A stretch of 64,000 nucleotides of DNA. Source: Melieria omissa. Its lineage: Eukaryota; Arthropoda; Insecta; Diptera; Ulidiidae. The stretch covers positions 106,355,892 through 106,419,891 of the forward strand of contig OZ020267.1 of the NCBI GenBank assembly GCA_963971225.1, written 5' to 3'. This document shows positions 34,690 through 46,640 of the stretch, one piece after another; position 1 is the stretch's first letter; the number at the start of each line of letters is the position of its first letter. The position numbers and the translations under genes were made by a program. Under the pieces are notes generated by a model. The model was given only the letters and a program-made list of their open reading frames with translations. It was not told where the DNA came from and did no database searches.

Positions 34690-36840
34690 AAACAGAAACA
34701 GAAAAAGAAAGGGAGTGAAAAAATTATCTGATTCAAAAGACCAACAAAAACAAAGATAGACGAAGACAGAAAGAGAAAAGAAGCATTCAAACTTGGATTT
34801 TGTTAGATTTAGAAAAATGTAATAGAGCTGGGGAAAAGAAAAGGATATGAATACGGAAATGGATTGGATAAGGTTAGGTACGATGAGATCAAATTGAAAA
34901 AAGTGAGAGAATCTGGAGAGTTCACAGAATATCATCTAAAGAGGAATACAATAGAACAGAGGGAGGAAAAGGAATACGAATATGGATGTAAGTTGCAGAA
35001 GATAGGTTCAGCGAGACCAAGTTTGGTTAAGTTGAACTTGAGTAGGTTAGGTTAATCTCCCAGGTCAGTAGACCTTAATTGGGCTTTGGATGATAGTGTC
35101 TAAATAGTTGATACAGTATCAGCTCAAAAAAAAATAAAAACTAGTAAAACTGGGGAGAAAAAAGACACGAATAGGAGATAGGTTGAATAAGGTTAGGTTC
35201 GGTAAGATCAAGTTGGAGAAAAGAGAAGCGATAGTCTGGAAAATTTACACAATATCATCTAAGAAAGAATGCAATAGCACAGAAGAAGAAAAGGAATAAA
35301 AATACGAAGAAGGGTTACATAAGGTCAGATTCGATGAGATTAAGTTTGATTACGAAGAGCTGAAGTAGATTATTATCCCAGATCAGTAGACACTTACTTA
35401 GGCCATGGATAATTGAAAGAGTAGCAGCTAAAAAGAAATATAGTAGAAGAGAGGAGATGAAGAAATACGAATATGGAGATACTTAGGTTGAATAAGGTTA
35501 GGTTCAGTAAGATCAAGTTTGGAAAAAAGGGAAGTAATAGTGTCTGGAGAGTTGACAGAAAATCATCTAAAGAGTAATACAATAGAACAAAGGGAGAAAA
35601 GGGATACAAATACGAAGGCATGCTTCACAAGATAGGTTAGGTTCGGTGAGCTGAAGTTGGGTTAAGTTGAGCTCAAACTTCCAGCCCAGTAGAGCTCACT
35701 TAAGCCATGGATGATAGTGTCTGGATAGTTGATAGAATATCATCTAAAGAGAAATATAGTAGAACCGAGAAGGAAATGATACGAATAAGAAGATGGGTGT
35801 CAGAAGTAAGGTTAGGTTTAGTGAGATCAAGTTGGTTTAAGTTGAGTTAAACTAGGTTAGGTTACTCCTCCAGCCCAGTAGACCTCGCTTTGGTCATGAA
35901 TGATAGTGTCTGAATAGTTGTTAGAGTATCAGCTAAAAAAAATATGTAGTAAAACTGGGGAGAAAAGGGATACAAATAGAAGATAGGTTCAATAAGGTTA
36001 GGTTCAGTGAGATTAGTTTGGAGAAAGAGAAGTGATGGTGTCTGGATAGTTAGTAGAGCATCATCTAAGGACGAATATAGTCAAATATAGAAAATGATGC
36101 AAATACGGAGGTAGGTTGCAGAAGATTGGTTAGGATCGGTGAGATTAAGTTTGGTTAAGTTGAGCTGAAATAGGTTATGTTACTCCTCCAGACCCATAGA
36201 CCTCGCTTTGGTCATGAATGGTAGTGTCTGAATAGTTGTTAGAGTATCAGCTAAAGAGAAATATGTAGTACAACTTGGGAGAAAAGAGATATGAATAGGA
36301 GATAGGATGAATAAGATTAGGTTTGGTGTGATCAAGTTGGAGAAAACAATGAGAGTGTGTCGAAAGTTGATACAGTATAATTTTACGAGAAGTAAAGTTG
36401 AAGAGAGAAGACAATTATACGAATTCGGAGATAGGTTGTAGAAGATAGATTAGGTTCGGTTAGATCCAGTCAGGTTAAGTTGAGTTATGTCTCTCTGCCA
36501 GGTCAGGAGACCTTACTCGGGCCATGGACAATATAGTTGATAGTTGATAGAGTATCAGCAAAAGAGAAACATGTATAGAAGAACAGAGGGAAAAGGAGAT
36601 ACAAATACGGAAAGAGGTTGGATAAAGTTAGGTTAGATGGGAGGCTTAGTTATATTGGGTGTATTTAAGTTAGCTTAAGCTTCCAGCTTCGTAGATCTTA
36701 ATTGGACCATTGTCCAAGAAAGAAAGATAGAATGATAGATTTTCAAGCAGAAAGGAAAAGAGAGACAAATTGCAAGGTATGTTTCATATGGTTAGTTATG
36801 TCATGATGGCTTGTGTTTAGTTAGGTTAGGCTGCCTGCTA
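34690..36840. repeat. diverged minisatellite, unit roughly 170-300 bp, with GGTTAGGTT motifs
   Basis: Recurring phrases: ATAAGGTTAGGTTCGGTRAG, ATCAAGTTTGG, GATGATAGTGTCTGGATAGT, TAGAGTATCATCTAAAGAG, and CCAGGTCAGTAGACCT. Seven or more units are visible with much length variation, and the array fades after 36,600. The purine-rich strand is the + strand throughout. Confidence 0.85.
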
Positions 36841-38629
36841 AATGGACCTCACTTCGGTCATAATTAATCAATTTTACTGAAACAAGATAGGATTTTTCTC
36901 GCACAGCAGTGATATCCGATCAATGTTAAAGTCAAAAGCAAATAGGAATTTAGATAATTTTTATTCTATGTAATCAGTTGGCAAATAATTTCCTATGTAC
37001 TGAAAACAAGGCAGTAGAATCAATCAGTCCGATTTAAAGAAAATTAAAAAATGTTTGAATCTCAAATAACCGATTGGATACCATAGAGAATTATTCAGAT
37101 TCTATGATGAATCAATGCTGCTGACAGCTTCCGGTAGCGCCTCGGCAAGTTAGATCGTCAAAGCAGGGTTGCCATACATCTCCATCTATTCAAAGCAACG
37201 CTGTGGCATAAATGGTGTAAAATGTTCGGTTCTTTTCAATCTGCTACTGTGGCTCGCTCAAAGGTAGGTTAAGTTTCTGCTTCCCATTGGTCTGGTTTGA
37301 TGTTTGAGTACTTTTTTCCTAATAGAAACCCACTCCACCCTCACAACTGACCCACCGCATTCATCTGATTACTGCACACAAAAGGCAACGACTAAATGAA
37401 AATTTCTATAAAAATGAGCGCAGCAAACCAAAAGCGCAACTGACGTTTCAAGAAAGGGTTGCAAAACAAAAAACACAACAACAAAAGCGAACATTCAAGT
37501 GAGCATAAAAGCAAAACTTACACAAAAAAGAGCTGCACAACCAACTGGAAGAAGAAGCGTGCGGCAATGTATCGCTTACACCAAGTAAAATATCAATTGC
37601 AGCACAAATGCCATCAGCAGCAGCGGCAGACAGCTACAGCAGCAATACGGACAATTATACGCCGGACTTTGTCGGCTACAATGTTATCCTTTTTTTTCGT
37701 TCATTTAAAGGACGCGCTATTATTTTCTTTATGCGCTTCGGATTTGCTGCGACGTGTTTTCTTGACAGCTAATGTTGCTGTTGCTGCTGCTGTTGCTATT
37801 GCTGCGTGCAATTTTTAATTTGCGCCATTGCTCTGTGTCTGTCTGTTTCATTGATTGTTAAATAACGTCGCTCTGACTAGCAGCAAATGTAACTGAAAAG
37901 CAAAATTAAGTCAAAGCTAAGCAACAGAAAAGCAAATTGAAAAAAAAGAATTGAACTAGCAACAAAATGGCTGCATGTTGACTTAATCTGCTGCACGGAC
38001 ATTAAACCTTTGTGTATGCGTGTGTGTGTGTGTTTTCGTGCCGCATGCATTTGACATTCCTTTGATGGCCAGCACAACATGTATATATCCTTTGCCTTTG
38101 TATATCCTTTAAATATATCTTCTATATATATGTGTGTGTGTTATTTGTGTCATGTCTTATCTACTTTTCACTTTGCTCACCCACACACACATTCATAAAC
38201 ATGATTGCATACATATACAGACACAGACTTGCAGCTACTGCGCCCTCCAGTCAATTTTCTTTGCCTGGAAATTGCGCTTTTTGTGTGTGTGTGCGCATGT
38301 CTGCGTGTGTGTGTGTGTGTGTGACGTTTCTTAGTCTCTTGTTCTGTTTCTTATTAACTCCCTTTACACTTTCCCACATCGTTGTCTCGACTCCTTTGTC
38401 TACTTGATGCATTTAACTGCTTGATCCACATTTCACTTTTGCTGTTACGTTGATAAACGCTCGAGGATATTTAATTTTACTCTGCCACTTTTACACACTT
38501 TTCCGTAATCCTTTGTATTTGAATATGGTCAGCAGTTTATGTGACTAAGATAAAAAAGTTCTTGGTAAAAAAAAATCACTTTAACATTATGACGTCAGAG
38601 CTAAGAGGGTTTCAGGTTCGACTCTTCAA
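36841..38629. other. gene-free segment with dinucleotide runs
   Basis: Low-copy DNA with a CAG-rich patch (37,590-37,640), GCT/GTT repeats (37,760-37,800) and (TG)n runs (38,015-38,032 and 38,283-38,322). Open frames are low-complexity. Confidence 0.45.
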
Positions 38630-38639
38630 GTGAAGGAAG

Positions 38640-38860
38640 AGAAAAAATATATATTTTTTATATATTTATGTGTATTTTTATGTATTATTATGTATTTTTT
38701 TATATTTTTATATTTTTTATATAAAATATATATTTTTTACAAATTTATGTATATATATTTTTATACTTTTTATATTTTTATATTTGTGTATTTTCTATAT
38801 TTTTATATTTTTTATATTTTGATATTTTTTTATATATACATATTTTTTTGTAAACTGCAG
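38640..38860. repeat. low-complexity (TATTTTTA)n tract
   Basis: About 220 bp of T- and A-rich text built on TATTTTTATATTTTT phrases. Its FYIFYILIF open frame is an artefact of composition. Confidence 0.8.
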
Positions 38861-38869
38861 TTTGAAACA

Positions 38870-41170
38870 CAATTCTAATTTGTAGCAATGATGTGCAAAA
38901 TTGAGAAGGAAACAATGAGGAGATGAAAAACATACAACAAAAATATATATTATTTAATATTAAGAAAAAAAATTTAAGATTGAAACATAAGTTTAATTGC
39001 TCGCAAGAACCTACAGAACTTCAGAGTCGAGTATAACGTGAAAATTATAGAACGGGACATCTTCAAAGTTAGAAGTTTTCTCTCCACGAACACCGATTCA
39101 GCACTATGGACTCAAGGATCCTGAGAAATCTAACCTTCTAGAGAGTAAAAATTGTTGCTTCCTCAGAGGATACTGAAGAATTTTTTTTGCTTCAGAATAA
39201 ATATCCACTCTCCACACTCTCTCCATCCAGTAGCTAAGTTTCAAGTGATCCAACTATCATTCTAAACAAATGGTTCAAATTATTTGGTCGAGAAAGAACA
39301 TCTCCAATGCCACCATCCTTCTGTCCATGAACACTAACTCTGCACTCTGAGCTCAAGGATCCTAACAAACTATTCAAGCACAGCGAAAATTATACCTTCG
39401 AAATAATTTGAGTTGAAGATCTTTCGGAATATATCGATAGGTTTTCTTACCTCCTCAGGAATTATATCGACCACGTATCTTTCAAATTATGAGGAATTAT
39501 ATCGACCAAGTATCTTTCAAATCTAGAGCTTCCAAGAATATTTCCAACTGCCGGGTTATCCAGACGATTCGAATGGTTTAGCATCGAAATGTCGAGGTAA
39601 AGCTTTCAAATACCCCAACTACAAAACTATCCACACTGCTAGAATGGTTTAGTCCAAAATATTGAGCCACATCTTTCATCTATCAAACTATTTGCTCGGT
39701 AAGAATGGAATATTTGAAGCTCTAAAAATATCCTAACTATGAAACTATCTGGAGAGTTTGAATTGCTTAGTACCAAAATATTGTGGTACATATTCAAACT
39801 ATCTCAAAACTCCGCTCGATGGGAATGGTTTAGTACAGAAATATCAAACTTATGCTTCCAAATATACCAACTATGAAATTATGAGAACAGTACAAATGAT
39901 TTAGTACCGAAATATTGAACTAAGTAGAGCTTCCAACTATCTCAAAGTCCACTCGATGCAAATTATTTAGTACCAAAAAATCATATAAGATCTTCCAATA
40001 TCTTAACTATCAAACTATCGAGACGATGCAAATGGTTTAGTACTAAAATACCGAGCTAGAGGTTTGAACTATCTCAACAACAAAACTATGCAAACAGGTG
40101 GAATAGTTTCGTTCCTAAATATTGAGCTACAACTTCCATCTACCTCAAGTATCTGCTTGATACAAATGGTTCAGTTCTAAAATATTGAACTAGTCCTTCT
40201 AAATTTCCAACTTTGAAACTATCAGCACAATGCAAATGATTTAGTACCGTAATGTCATGTATGATCTTCTAATATCTCAACTAACTTCTGAACTATCCAG
40301 GCGATGCAAATGTTTCAGTACCAAAATGCCGAGCAAGAGCTTTCAACTATCCCTAATACAAATTATCCGGACGGTTCAAACAGTTTAGTTCTAAAAACTT
40401 GCGGTACAACTTCCATCTATTTAAAGTATCTGCTCGATACAAATGATTAAGTACTAAAATATCGAACTAGTGCTTCAAAATTTCTCAACTTTGAAACTAT
40501 CAGAACAATGCAAATGATTTAGTACCGAAATATCTTATATGATCTCCTAATAACTTTACTATGAAACTAACCAAACAATGCAAATGGTTTAGTACCAAAA
40601 TGCCGAGCTAGAGCTTTCAACTATCCCAACAACAAAACTATCCGAACAGTTGGAATAGTTTCGTTCCAAAATATCGAGCTACAACTTCCATCTATCTCAA
40701 GTATCCGAAGTGCCGAAGTATCAAGCTGAAGCTGCCAAACATCCCATCTTTGAAACTATTTCGAGGGTTTGAATAATTTAGTACCAAAATATTGAGCTCA
40801 GCTTTCAACTATTAAACTATCCGTTTGATGCGAATATCGAGCTGGAGCTTCCAAATATTTCAACTTAAAAACTAATCGAATGATTCAAATGGTTTTGTAC
40901 CGAAAGTTCGTGTATGAGCTTCTAATATCTCAACTGACTATCAAACTATCCAGAACTACTATCCGCTTGATTCGAATGGCTTTGTATGAAATATCGAACT
41001 AGAGGTTCCAAATAAGCCAACTATGAAATTATCAGAACAGTTCGAATCGTTTAGTATAGAAGAATTAGGCTCAAACCTCCAAGTATGCTAACCATCAAAC
41101 TTTCTATAAAATGCAAAAAATTGATTAAAAAATATTAAACCAGTGCTTCCAGATATCTCAATTACCAGAC
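38870..41170. repeat. diverged minisatellite, units about 70-90 bp, over 20 units
   Basis: From 39,520 onward the phrases AAATGGTTTAGTACCAAAAT, TCGAGCTAGAGCTTCCAA, and AACTATGAAACTATC recur through 41,160. The left part (39,060-39,420) has a longer pair: CAAGGATCCTGAGAAA at 39,113 and CAAGGATCCTAACAAA at 39,353, about 240 bp apart. A 29-bp block (GGAATTATATCGACCAMGTA) is doubled near 39,458-39,520. Confidence 0.88.
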
Positions 41171-42906
41171 TATCGCAGTGTTAATAAAGAACCTATTAGA
41201 TCAAATTGGGTCATTAAAAATATCTAGAGAATATTATGCACTAATATAGCTTACAAATGATATTTTTAAGGACTGGTTTTAGAGCGAATCCTGACTCCTG
41301 AAGAAAATCATGAAATCAGCTCTAACAAAAAGGATTCTCCATTCGGCATAGGGATCCACATGCAATTTTTAGCTACTGTTCTTACTTGGTACCTATTTTC
41401 CTCTGTCCCCCCTTTTCAGCATGTCTCCACCTTGCTCCTGCATCATTTCGCCCGCTCGGCCGCTCAATAGAAATTGCCGCTTTGATTGTGTGGGCGTCGA
41501 ATTCATACGCACAATCGAACAATGCAAATAATTGTCAAACATTTCCGATAACTTCCATGGCTTACAACCATTACGATAGATGACAAGAAAAAAAGAAATA
41601 CAACAACAATGAGTGAAAACTGTAGTAGTTGTCGTAAGTACTTTTACATAGTTTAAGTTTTTTTTCGTTCGTTCGCATTGTGCAGGCAATAAAAACGCAT
41701 CGACGTCAGCGCACTGAATGGCAAATGACAAAAAGGCAAAAGGCATTTGGTTGGCGTTTCTTTTCTTCTTGCCATTCTTTCTTTACATATTTGCCCTTTC
41801 ATGCTTTTTATTTCCGCTGTCTGCTAACTTACCGTTAGGCAAATAAAGGCCACACGGGAAGAGAAGAGAAGAGCTGAGAAGTGAATTGGAGGACAACGAA
41901 TTTGGCATATTGTCACCGGCTGCACTGTGTGTGTGTGTGTGTGTTGGGTGATTGTTTGTGTTTGCTCTTTGGCAGCTGTCATTGTCATTGTCAAAGTGAA
42001 AAAGCTTCAACACTGATAGCTGAAATATTGCAGCACCCAAATAAACTGTGGGCGCTGACAAAGGCAAAACACAGACACACACACACACATTGCCACTGTG
42101 AGATTTTCAAGCCCACACGAAAACTTTTTCGTACACCAATTTAAAGCATTTCTCTGCCCATTTCCTGTTCACAATCTTAACAAATTTGTTTGCGTGGGCA
42201 CTAAGCTTTCATTCATTACAAGTTTTCCATTTGTCGACTTGGCATTTCCATATTTAAAGCACAAATTATTGTCAGCGAAAAAAAAGAAAAATTGCAAAAA
42301 TTTTCCAAAGAAATGTTTGTTAGTTGTTAGTTGACAATGTCGAACCCTTTTTATGCCAAACGCGAAAAAAACGCAATAATTCTAATGGCCAAATGTGGCA
42401 TTAAAATTTTAATGCTTCTCTCTGCGATTGTGTCAAACTGTTGACAAGTTCGCTGTGACAGCAAGAAAATGAAAAAGTTTTTCAACAATTTGACAGTTTT
42501 TTGATTTTTCGACATTGAAAGTACACCAGCAAGTCATTGAAGAGGGAGGGGGTGAGAAGGATGTTTCCTTAATTGTCAGTGCGCACAATTAGGGAAGTCA
42601 TTGTCGATATCCGTTTGCAATAAAGCGAAGCAAATTTTTTTGTGACAAGAATGACAATTTTTTTTAGAGAAGGGGAGAAGAAAAGGAATTTGATTAAAAA
42701 AGATGGTGCGAAAAAAGTGGCAGGAATGTTAAGAAATGTGAAGTTATAGAAAGAAAATTTGGTGATGAAGTTGATAACTGGTGGAAATGAAGGGAGAATT
42801 GGGTGTGTAGTGATTGAAAGAATTCAAACTGTGGACAGTGAGAAGCATACAAGGAGGGATACATGCAAGTTGGGGATTGAGAATTTTTATGAATGATATG
42901 AAATCT
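41171..42906. other. gene-free segment with (TG)n and (CA)n runs
   Basis: Low-copy DNA, GC-richer at 41,390-42,130. (TG)n near 41,926-41,943 and (CA)n near 42,074-42,090. No gene recognised. Confidence 0.45.
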
Positions 42907-42916
42907 AGCGGCCGAA

Positions 42917-43377
42917 GGTTAGGTTAGGTTGCGGTGGCTGCCTCTATAAGAGACACACTCGGAGGCCTGAAAGGCCCATTGTGATACCACATATTTCACC
43001 CGTTTTTGAACTGTGTATGCAACACTATTTTTGCCAACATATGTTACAGCACACATTTCAAGCGGATGGGGAAAGGGGGGGAGGGGACCTACAGTTTAAC
43101 GCCGAATCCGAACGGCGATTGGCAATTTTTTTTGTTCACACTTGGAGGTTTTTGCCATTGCCTGCCAAGAGCGCACTTGTGTGATTCTTGTAATTCTCAT
43201 TCCCTTCATGTGGATAGCGATAGAAGTAGATGAGTTGTGATTCTTGTAATTCTCATTCCCTTCATGTGGATAGCCATAGAAGTAGATGAGTTGTTCACCA
43301 GCCCGAGCCAGGAATCGAACCTGGAGCCTTTGGTATGAGGAGCCAGCGTGCTACCCGCTTGACTATCGAGGCCGACC
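42917..43377 (-). mobile_element. SINE family A, full copy with an internal 56-bp duplication
   Basis: Read on the minus strand, the tRNA-like head starts at about 43,372; the A box TAGTCAAGCGG complements 43,355-43,365 and the B box GGTTCGATTCC complements 43,311-43,321. The shared core complements about 43,084-43,160 and the GGTTAGGTT tail is at 42,917. A block starting GTGATTCTTGTAATTCTCAT occurs at 43,181 and 43,237, so this copy has two tandem copies of a segment that the 26.9-kb copy has once. A 10-bp target duplication AGCGGCCGAA lies at 42,907-42,916 and 43,378-43,387. Confidence 0.93.
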
Positions 43378-43449
43378 AGCGGCCGAAAGTAGCGAGAAAA
43401 TTGAGAAGAAGGAAATAGTATCGAACGAGGACAAACAACGGAATTCAGT

Positions 43450-44060
43450 GAAATGAAATAAAATAAAATAAAATAAAATAAAATAAAATAAAATAAAATA
43501 AAATAAAATAAAATAAAATAAAATAAAATAAAATAAAATACAATAAAATAAAATAAAATAAAATAAAATAAAATAAAATAAAATAAAATAAAATAAAATA
43601 AAATAAAATAAAATAAAATAAAATAAAATAAAATAAAATAAAATAAAATAAAATAAAATAAAATAAACTCAAATAAAATAAAATAAACTCAAATAAAATA
43701 AAATAAAATAATATAAAATAAACTCAAATAAAATAAAATAAACTCAAATAAACTCAAATAAAATAAAATAAAATAAAATAAAATAAAATAAAATAAAATA
43801 AAATAAAATAAAATAAAATAAAATAAAATAAAATGAAATGAAATGATATGAAATGAAAATAAAATAAAATAAAATAAGTTACAATTAAATAAAATAAAAA
43901 CATTAAATAAACTCAAATCTAATTAAATGAAGGAAAATAAAATAAAATAAAATAAAATAAAATAAAATAAAATAAAATAAAATAAAATAAAATAAAATAA
44001 AATAAAATAAAATAAAATAATATTACACAAAATAAAATGAAATAAAATAAAATGGAATTA
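43450..44060. repeat. second (TAAAA)n array with variant units
   Basis: About 600 bp of TAAAA units. Between 43,664 and 43,760 a variant AAACTCAAAT replaces pairs of units several times. GAAAT variants and a non-repeat island occur at 43,830-43,935. It is less homogeneous than the array at 0.23-0.73 kb. Confidence 0.95.
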
Positions 44061-44206
44061 AAATAATTTGACTGAATAGAATGAAATTACATAAGAAAGA
44101 AGAAGAAGAAGAACATAAAACAATTTTAATCTTAGAAAAAACCAAAAATAGAAACCGAGCCAAGACTGCAGATTTAGGAAACACTTGAAAAAAATAGTAA
44201 AAAGTA

Positions 44207-45182
44207 AGGGAGAGGGCTGGGTTGTGAACCAGGCTGGGGTGTGAACCATTGCCATTTTTTCTTTCCCTAATTGACATATCGCCAATCTTTCAACTGTCAA
44301 TTTTGTCTTATGATATGACTCTGCTTTTGTGGTTACACCGAAGTACAAACATGTATTGCTTGTGGCAGCAATCGAGTTTGAAAGACATCGTGTTTGAAAA
44401 TCGACTGCGAAAACTTCTTGGCTTTTTTTTAAAGTGCTATCTTAGTGACTGAGCTTATTGCAAAAAGGTTTGTGTAATACATGTTTATTTAGTGTTTTGA
44501 TTCTATCTTACGATGCAATATTTGTTTATGTCGAATTATGATTGAAAGTGTCGTTTATTTTAAAGTTTCCAAAATGGCATCGTGGTTGGGCTGTGAACCA
44601 CTGAAGTGGCTGTGTTATGAACCACCTGCTTTTCGTACTACATTTGTTCTAACACTGTCAAATATGCACGGATATATTAAAATAAAGTAATTTTATGTAA
44701 TTTCACCCGATTTTCTTGAGTTCACTTGAAGTGAGCCAATGCGAGAACGCATTCGTATTTCACAAGCAAACATTGCGACACCGATTAGGATGAAAATTCA
44801 AAAAATTGAGCACTTTCATTCATTGCGATTTTTTGGCCTAATTGGCGTCATTATAACTTTTTTTCACCTCTTGAGGCTTCCTGATTAAATAAATTCTCAA
44901 TGTACTTAAAAATTATGGGTGTTTTCTTCGTATTTTCCGACTTTAATAGGGATTTTCCAGATGGTTCACAACCCAGCCACTTTTTTGAAAAAGCGAAAAA
45001 TCACGTTCTCAGAAAATTGGACGTAGAGAGTTAAGTTTCAATCAAAACGGTAATCTGTCTTCATAACAAAGTTGCGTTATATATTCACCTTTCCAACGGT
45101 ATCTTCGATTTTTCGATATCTTTATTCTGTGAAAAGTTAGAGCCAAAAAACAAAACCCGGTTCACACCCCAGCCCTCTCCCT
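44207..45182. mobile_element. TA-flanked DNA transposon or MITE, 976 bp, class uncertain
   Basis: Inverted ends AGGGAGAGGGCTGGG followed by TTGTGAACC (left) and GTGTGAACC (right, minus strand) match at 23 of 24 bases, with TA on both sides (44,205-44,206 and 45,183-45,184). The motif GTGAACC is repeated inside at about 44,236 and 44,593, with a TATGAACC variant near 44,615, and inverted at 44,963 and 45,159, giving multiple subterminal and internal sites. The interior is AT-rich and has no transposase that I recognise. A TA duplication suggests the Tc1/mariner superfamily; the end sequence is unfamiliar to me. Confidence 0.85.
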
Positions 45183-45189
45183 TATATAT

Positions 45190-46640
45190 AAATGTTTAAG
45201 TAAGAGTTGCTCTAAAAACCTTAGCAAGTAATCAAACTCTACGCATCTTTAGAACAAACAAAACATGCTCGTCTTTTTGTTTTGAAGATTCAAATTATCA
45301 ACAATCCAGAAACTGAAATGGATGCCTGAAATTTATGGCATAATGTTTATCTTTAAAACCTTACAAGTTATTCAAACTCAGTGTATCGTTAAAAGGGCAT
45401 GTTTCGTTCCTTTTAGCGATACGATCGTCTTTTTGTTTTGAAGATCCAATTTATCTTCAATCCAGAATATGAAATGGATGCCTGAAATCTGCAGCGTAAT
45501 AATAATCTTTAAAACCTTACAAGGCCATCAAACTCAGCGTATCGCAAAATGAAACAAAATATGCTCGTCTTTTTGTTTTGAAAGTTTGAATCAGAATCAG
45601 TCCAGAATCTAACATTGTTACCTGAAATATGTGTTTCATAGTCAATTTATGGACACAGAGCCTGAAACTGAATCTACTGTCTGGATCTTTAGAAGTGTTT
45701 GTCATTAAAACAGTTAGTGAAGACTTTATGCTTCTTCTACTTAACCTCAAAATTATCCTGACTTTATTAAATATATTTTCTTCTTTTGGAGAGCTTTATT
45801 TTGTGTGGGCTCTAAAAAGTTTTGTTAATATTTTTATTAAATATTTACTTAAATATACTAAATATTTACTTTAATATTTAATAAACAAAGTTACTATTTG
45901 TGAACACTAATAAAACAACATAAATTATCTTGAGATGTTTCAAAGGAGAAATGACTCCCAATCCGTTGATGATCGTGTAAAATCCACCAATTTGTTGTTA
46001 GTCAATACCTGCTCTTTAAAATTGTAGTTCGAGCAACCATTACTTATTGATCCAGAAGACCCAAGACCCACAATGCTCTATACAAAAGTTTCAAATAGTC
46101 AAATCAGGGACAAAGAGTCTGCAACTGGACCTAATGGCTGGATCTTTCGAAGAATGGCTTACCTCTTCAAAGACAAGACTTCATATACACTGTAGGCTTC
46201 CAGTATGCGAAACCTAATAATCTTGTGTTAGTCTTTAAGGCTACGGTTCGGTCTTTCTTCTTGATCCTGAAAATACTAGGATCATAACGCTCTATATAAA
46301 AGTTTGGAATAGTCAAATTAGAGACCCCAAGTCTGAAACAGAATCTAGTGACTATCAGTAGAATAGAAATATTGTTTATATCTTCCATTGTTGACGAAAT
46401 TTAGAAAAGACAATCAGTTTCACTACAGGCTTCCACTATGTAAAGCCGAGTTGTTGGTTTTTTTAGTTAAAATGATTAAAAAAGTCGACTGAGACTTGTA
46501 AAACCTTGAATTGAATCCAGCACATAACTTTCACGATACTTTTTATCCCTAAAACAGTTGTAGAAAACTTTAGGCAAATGCTTAAAAAAGTCAAATCAGT
46601 TCAAAAGGTCTGTTGGAAACCTTTCTGTGCTTCGGGTCAA
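45190..46640. repeat. diverged tandem repeats (about 140 bp, then about 220 bp)
   Basis: At 45,200-45,640 three units share CTCGTCTTTTTGTTTTGAAG, AATCCAGAAWMTGAAATGGA, and TCTTTAAAACCTTACAAG. From 45,640 to 46,600 looser units share ATAGTCAAATCAG, CTGAAACTGAATCTA and CTTTAAAACAGT-type phrases. The second unit of the first part contains a near-perfect 14-bp hairpin (arms at 45,383-45,396 and 45,409-45,422). Confidence 0.75.

Noticed and set aside
38600..38632. Possible tRNA-like B box (CAGGTTCGACTCTTC)
   Set aside because: No A box or SINE body on either side, and a single 11-bp match is expected by chance.
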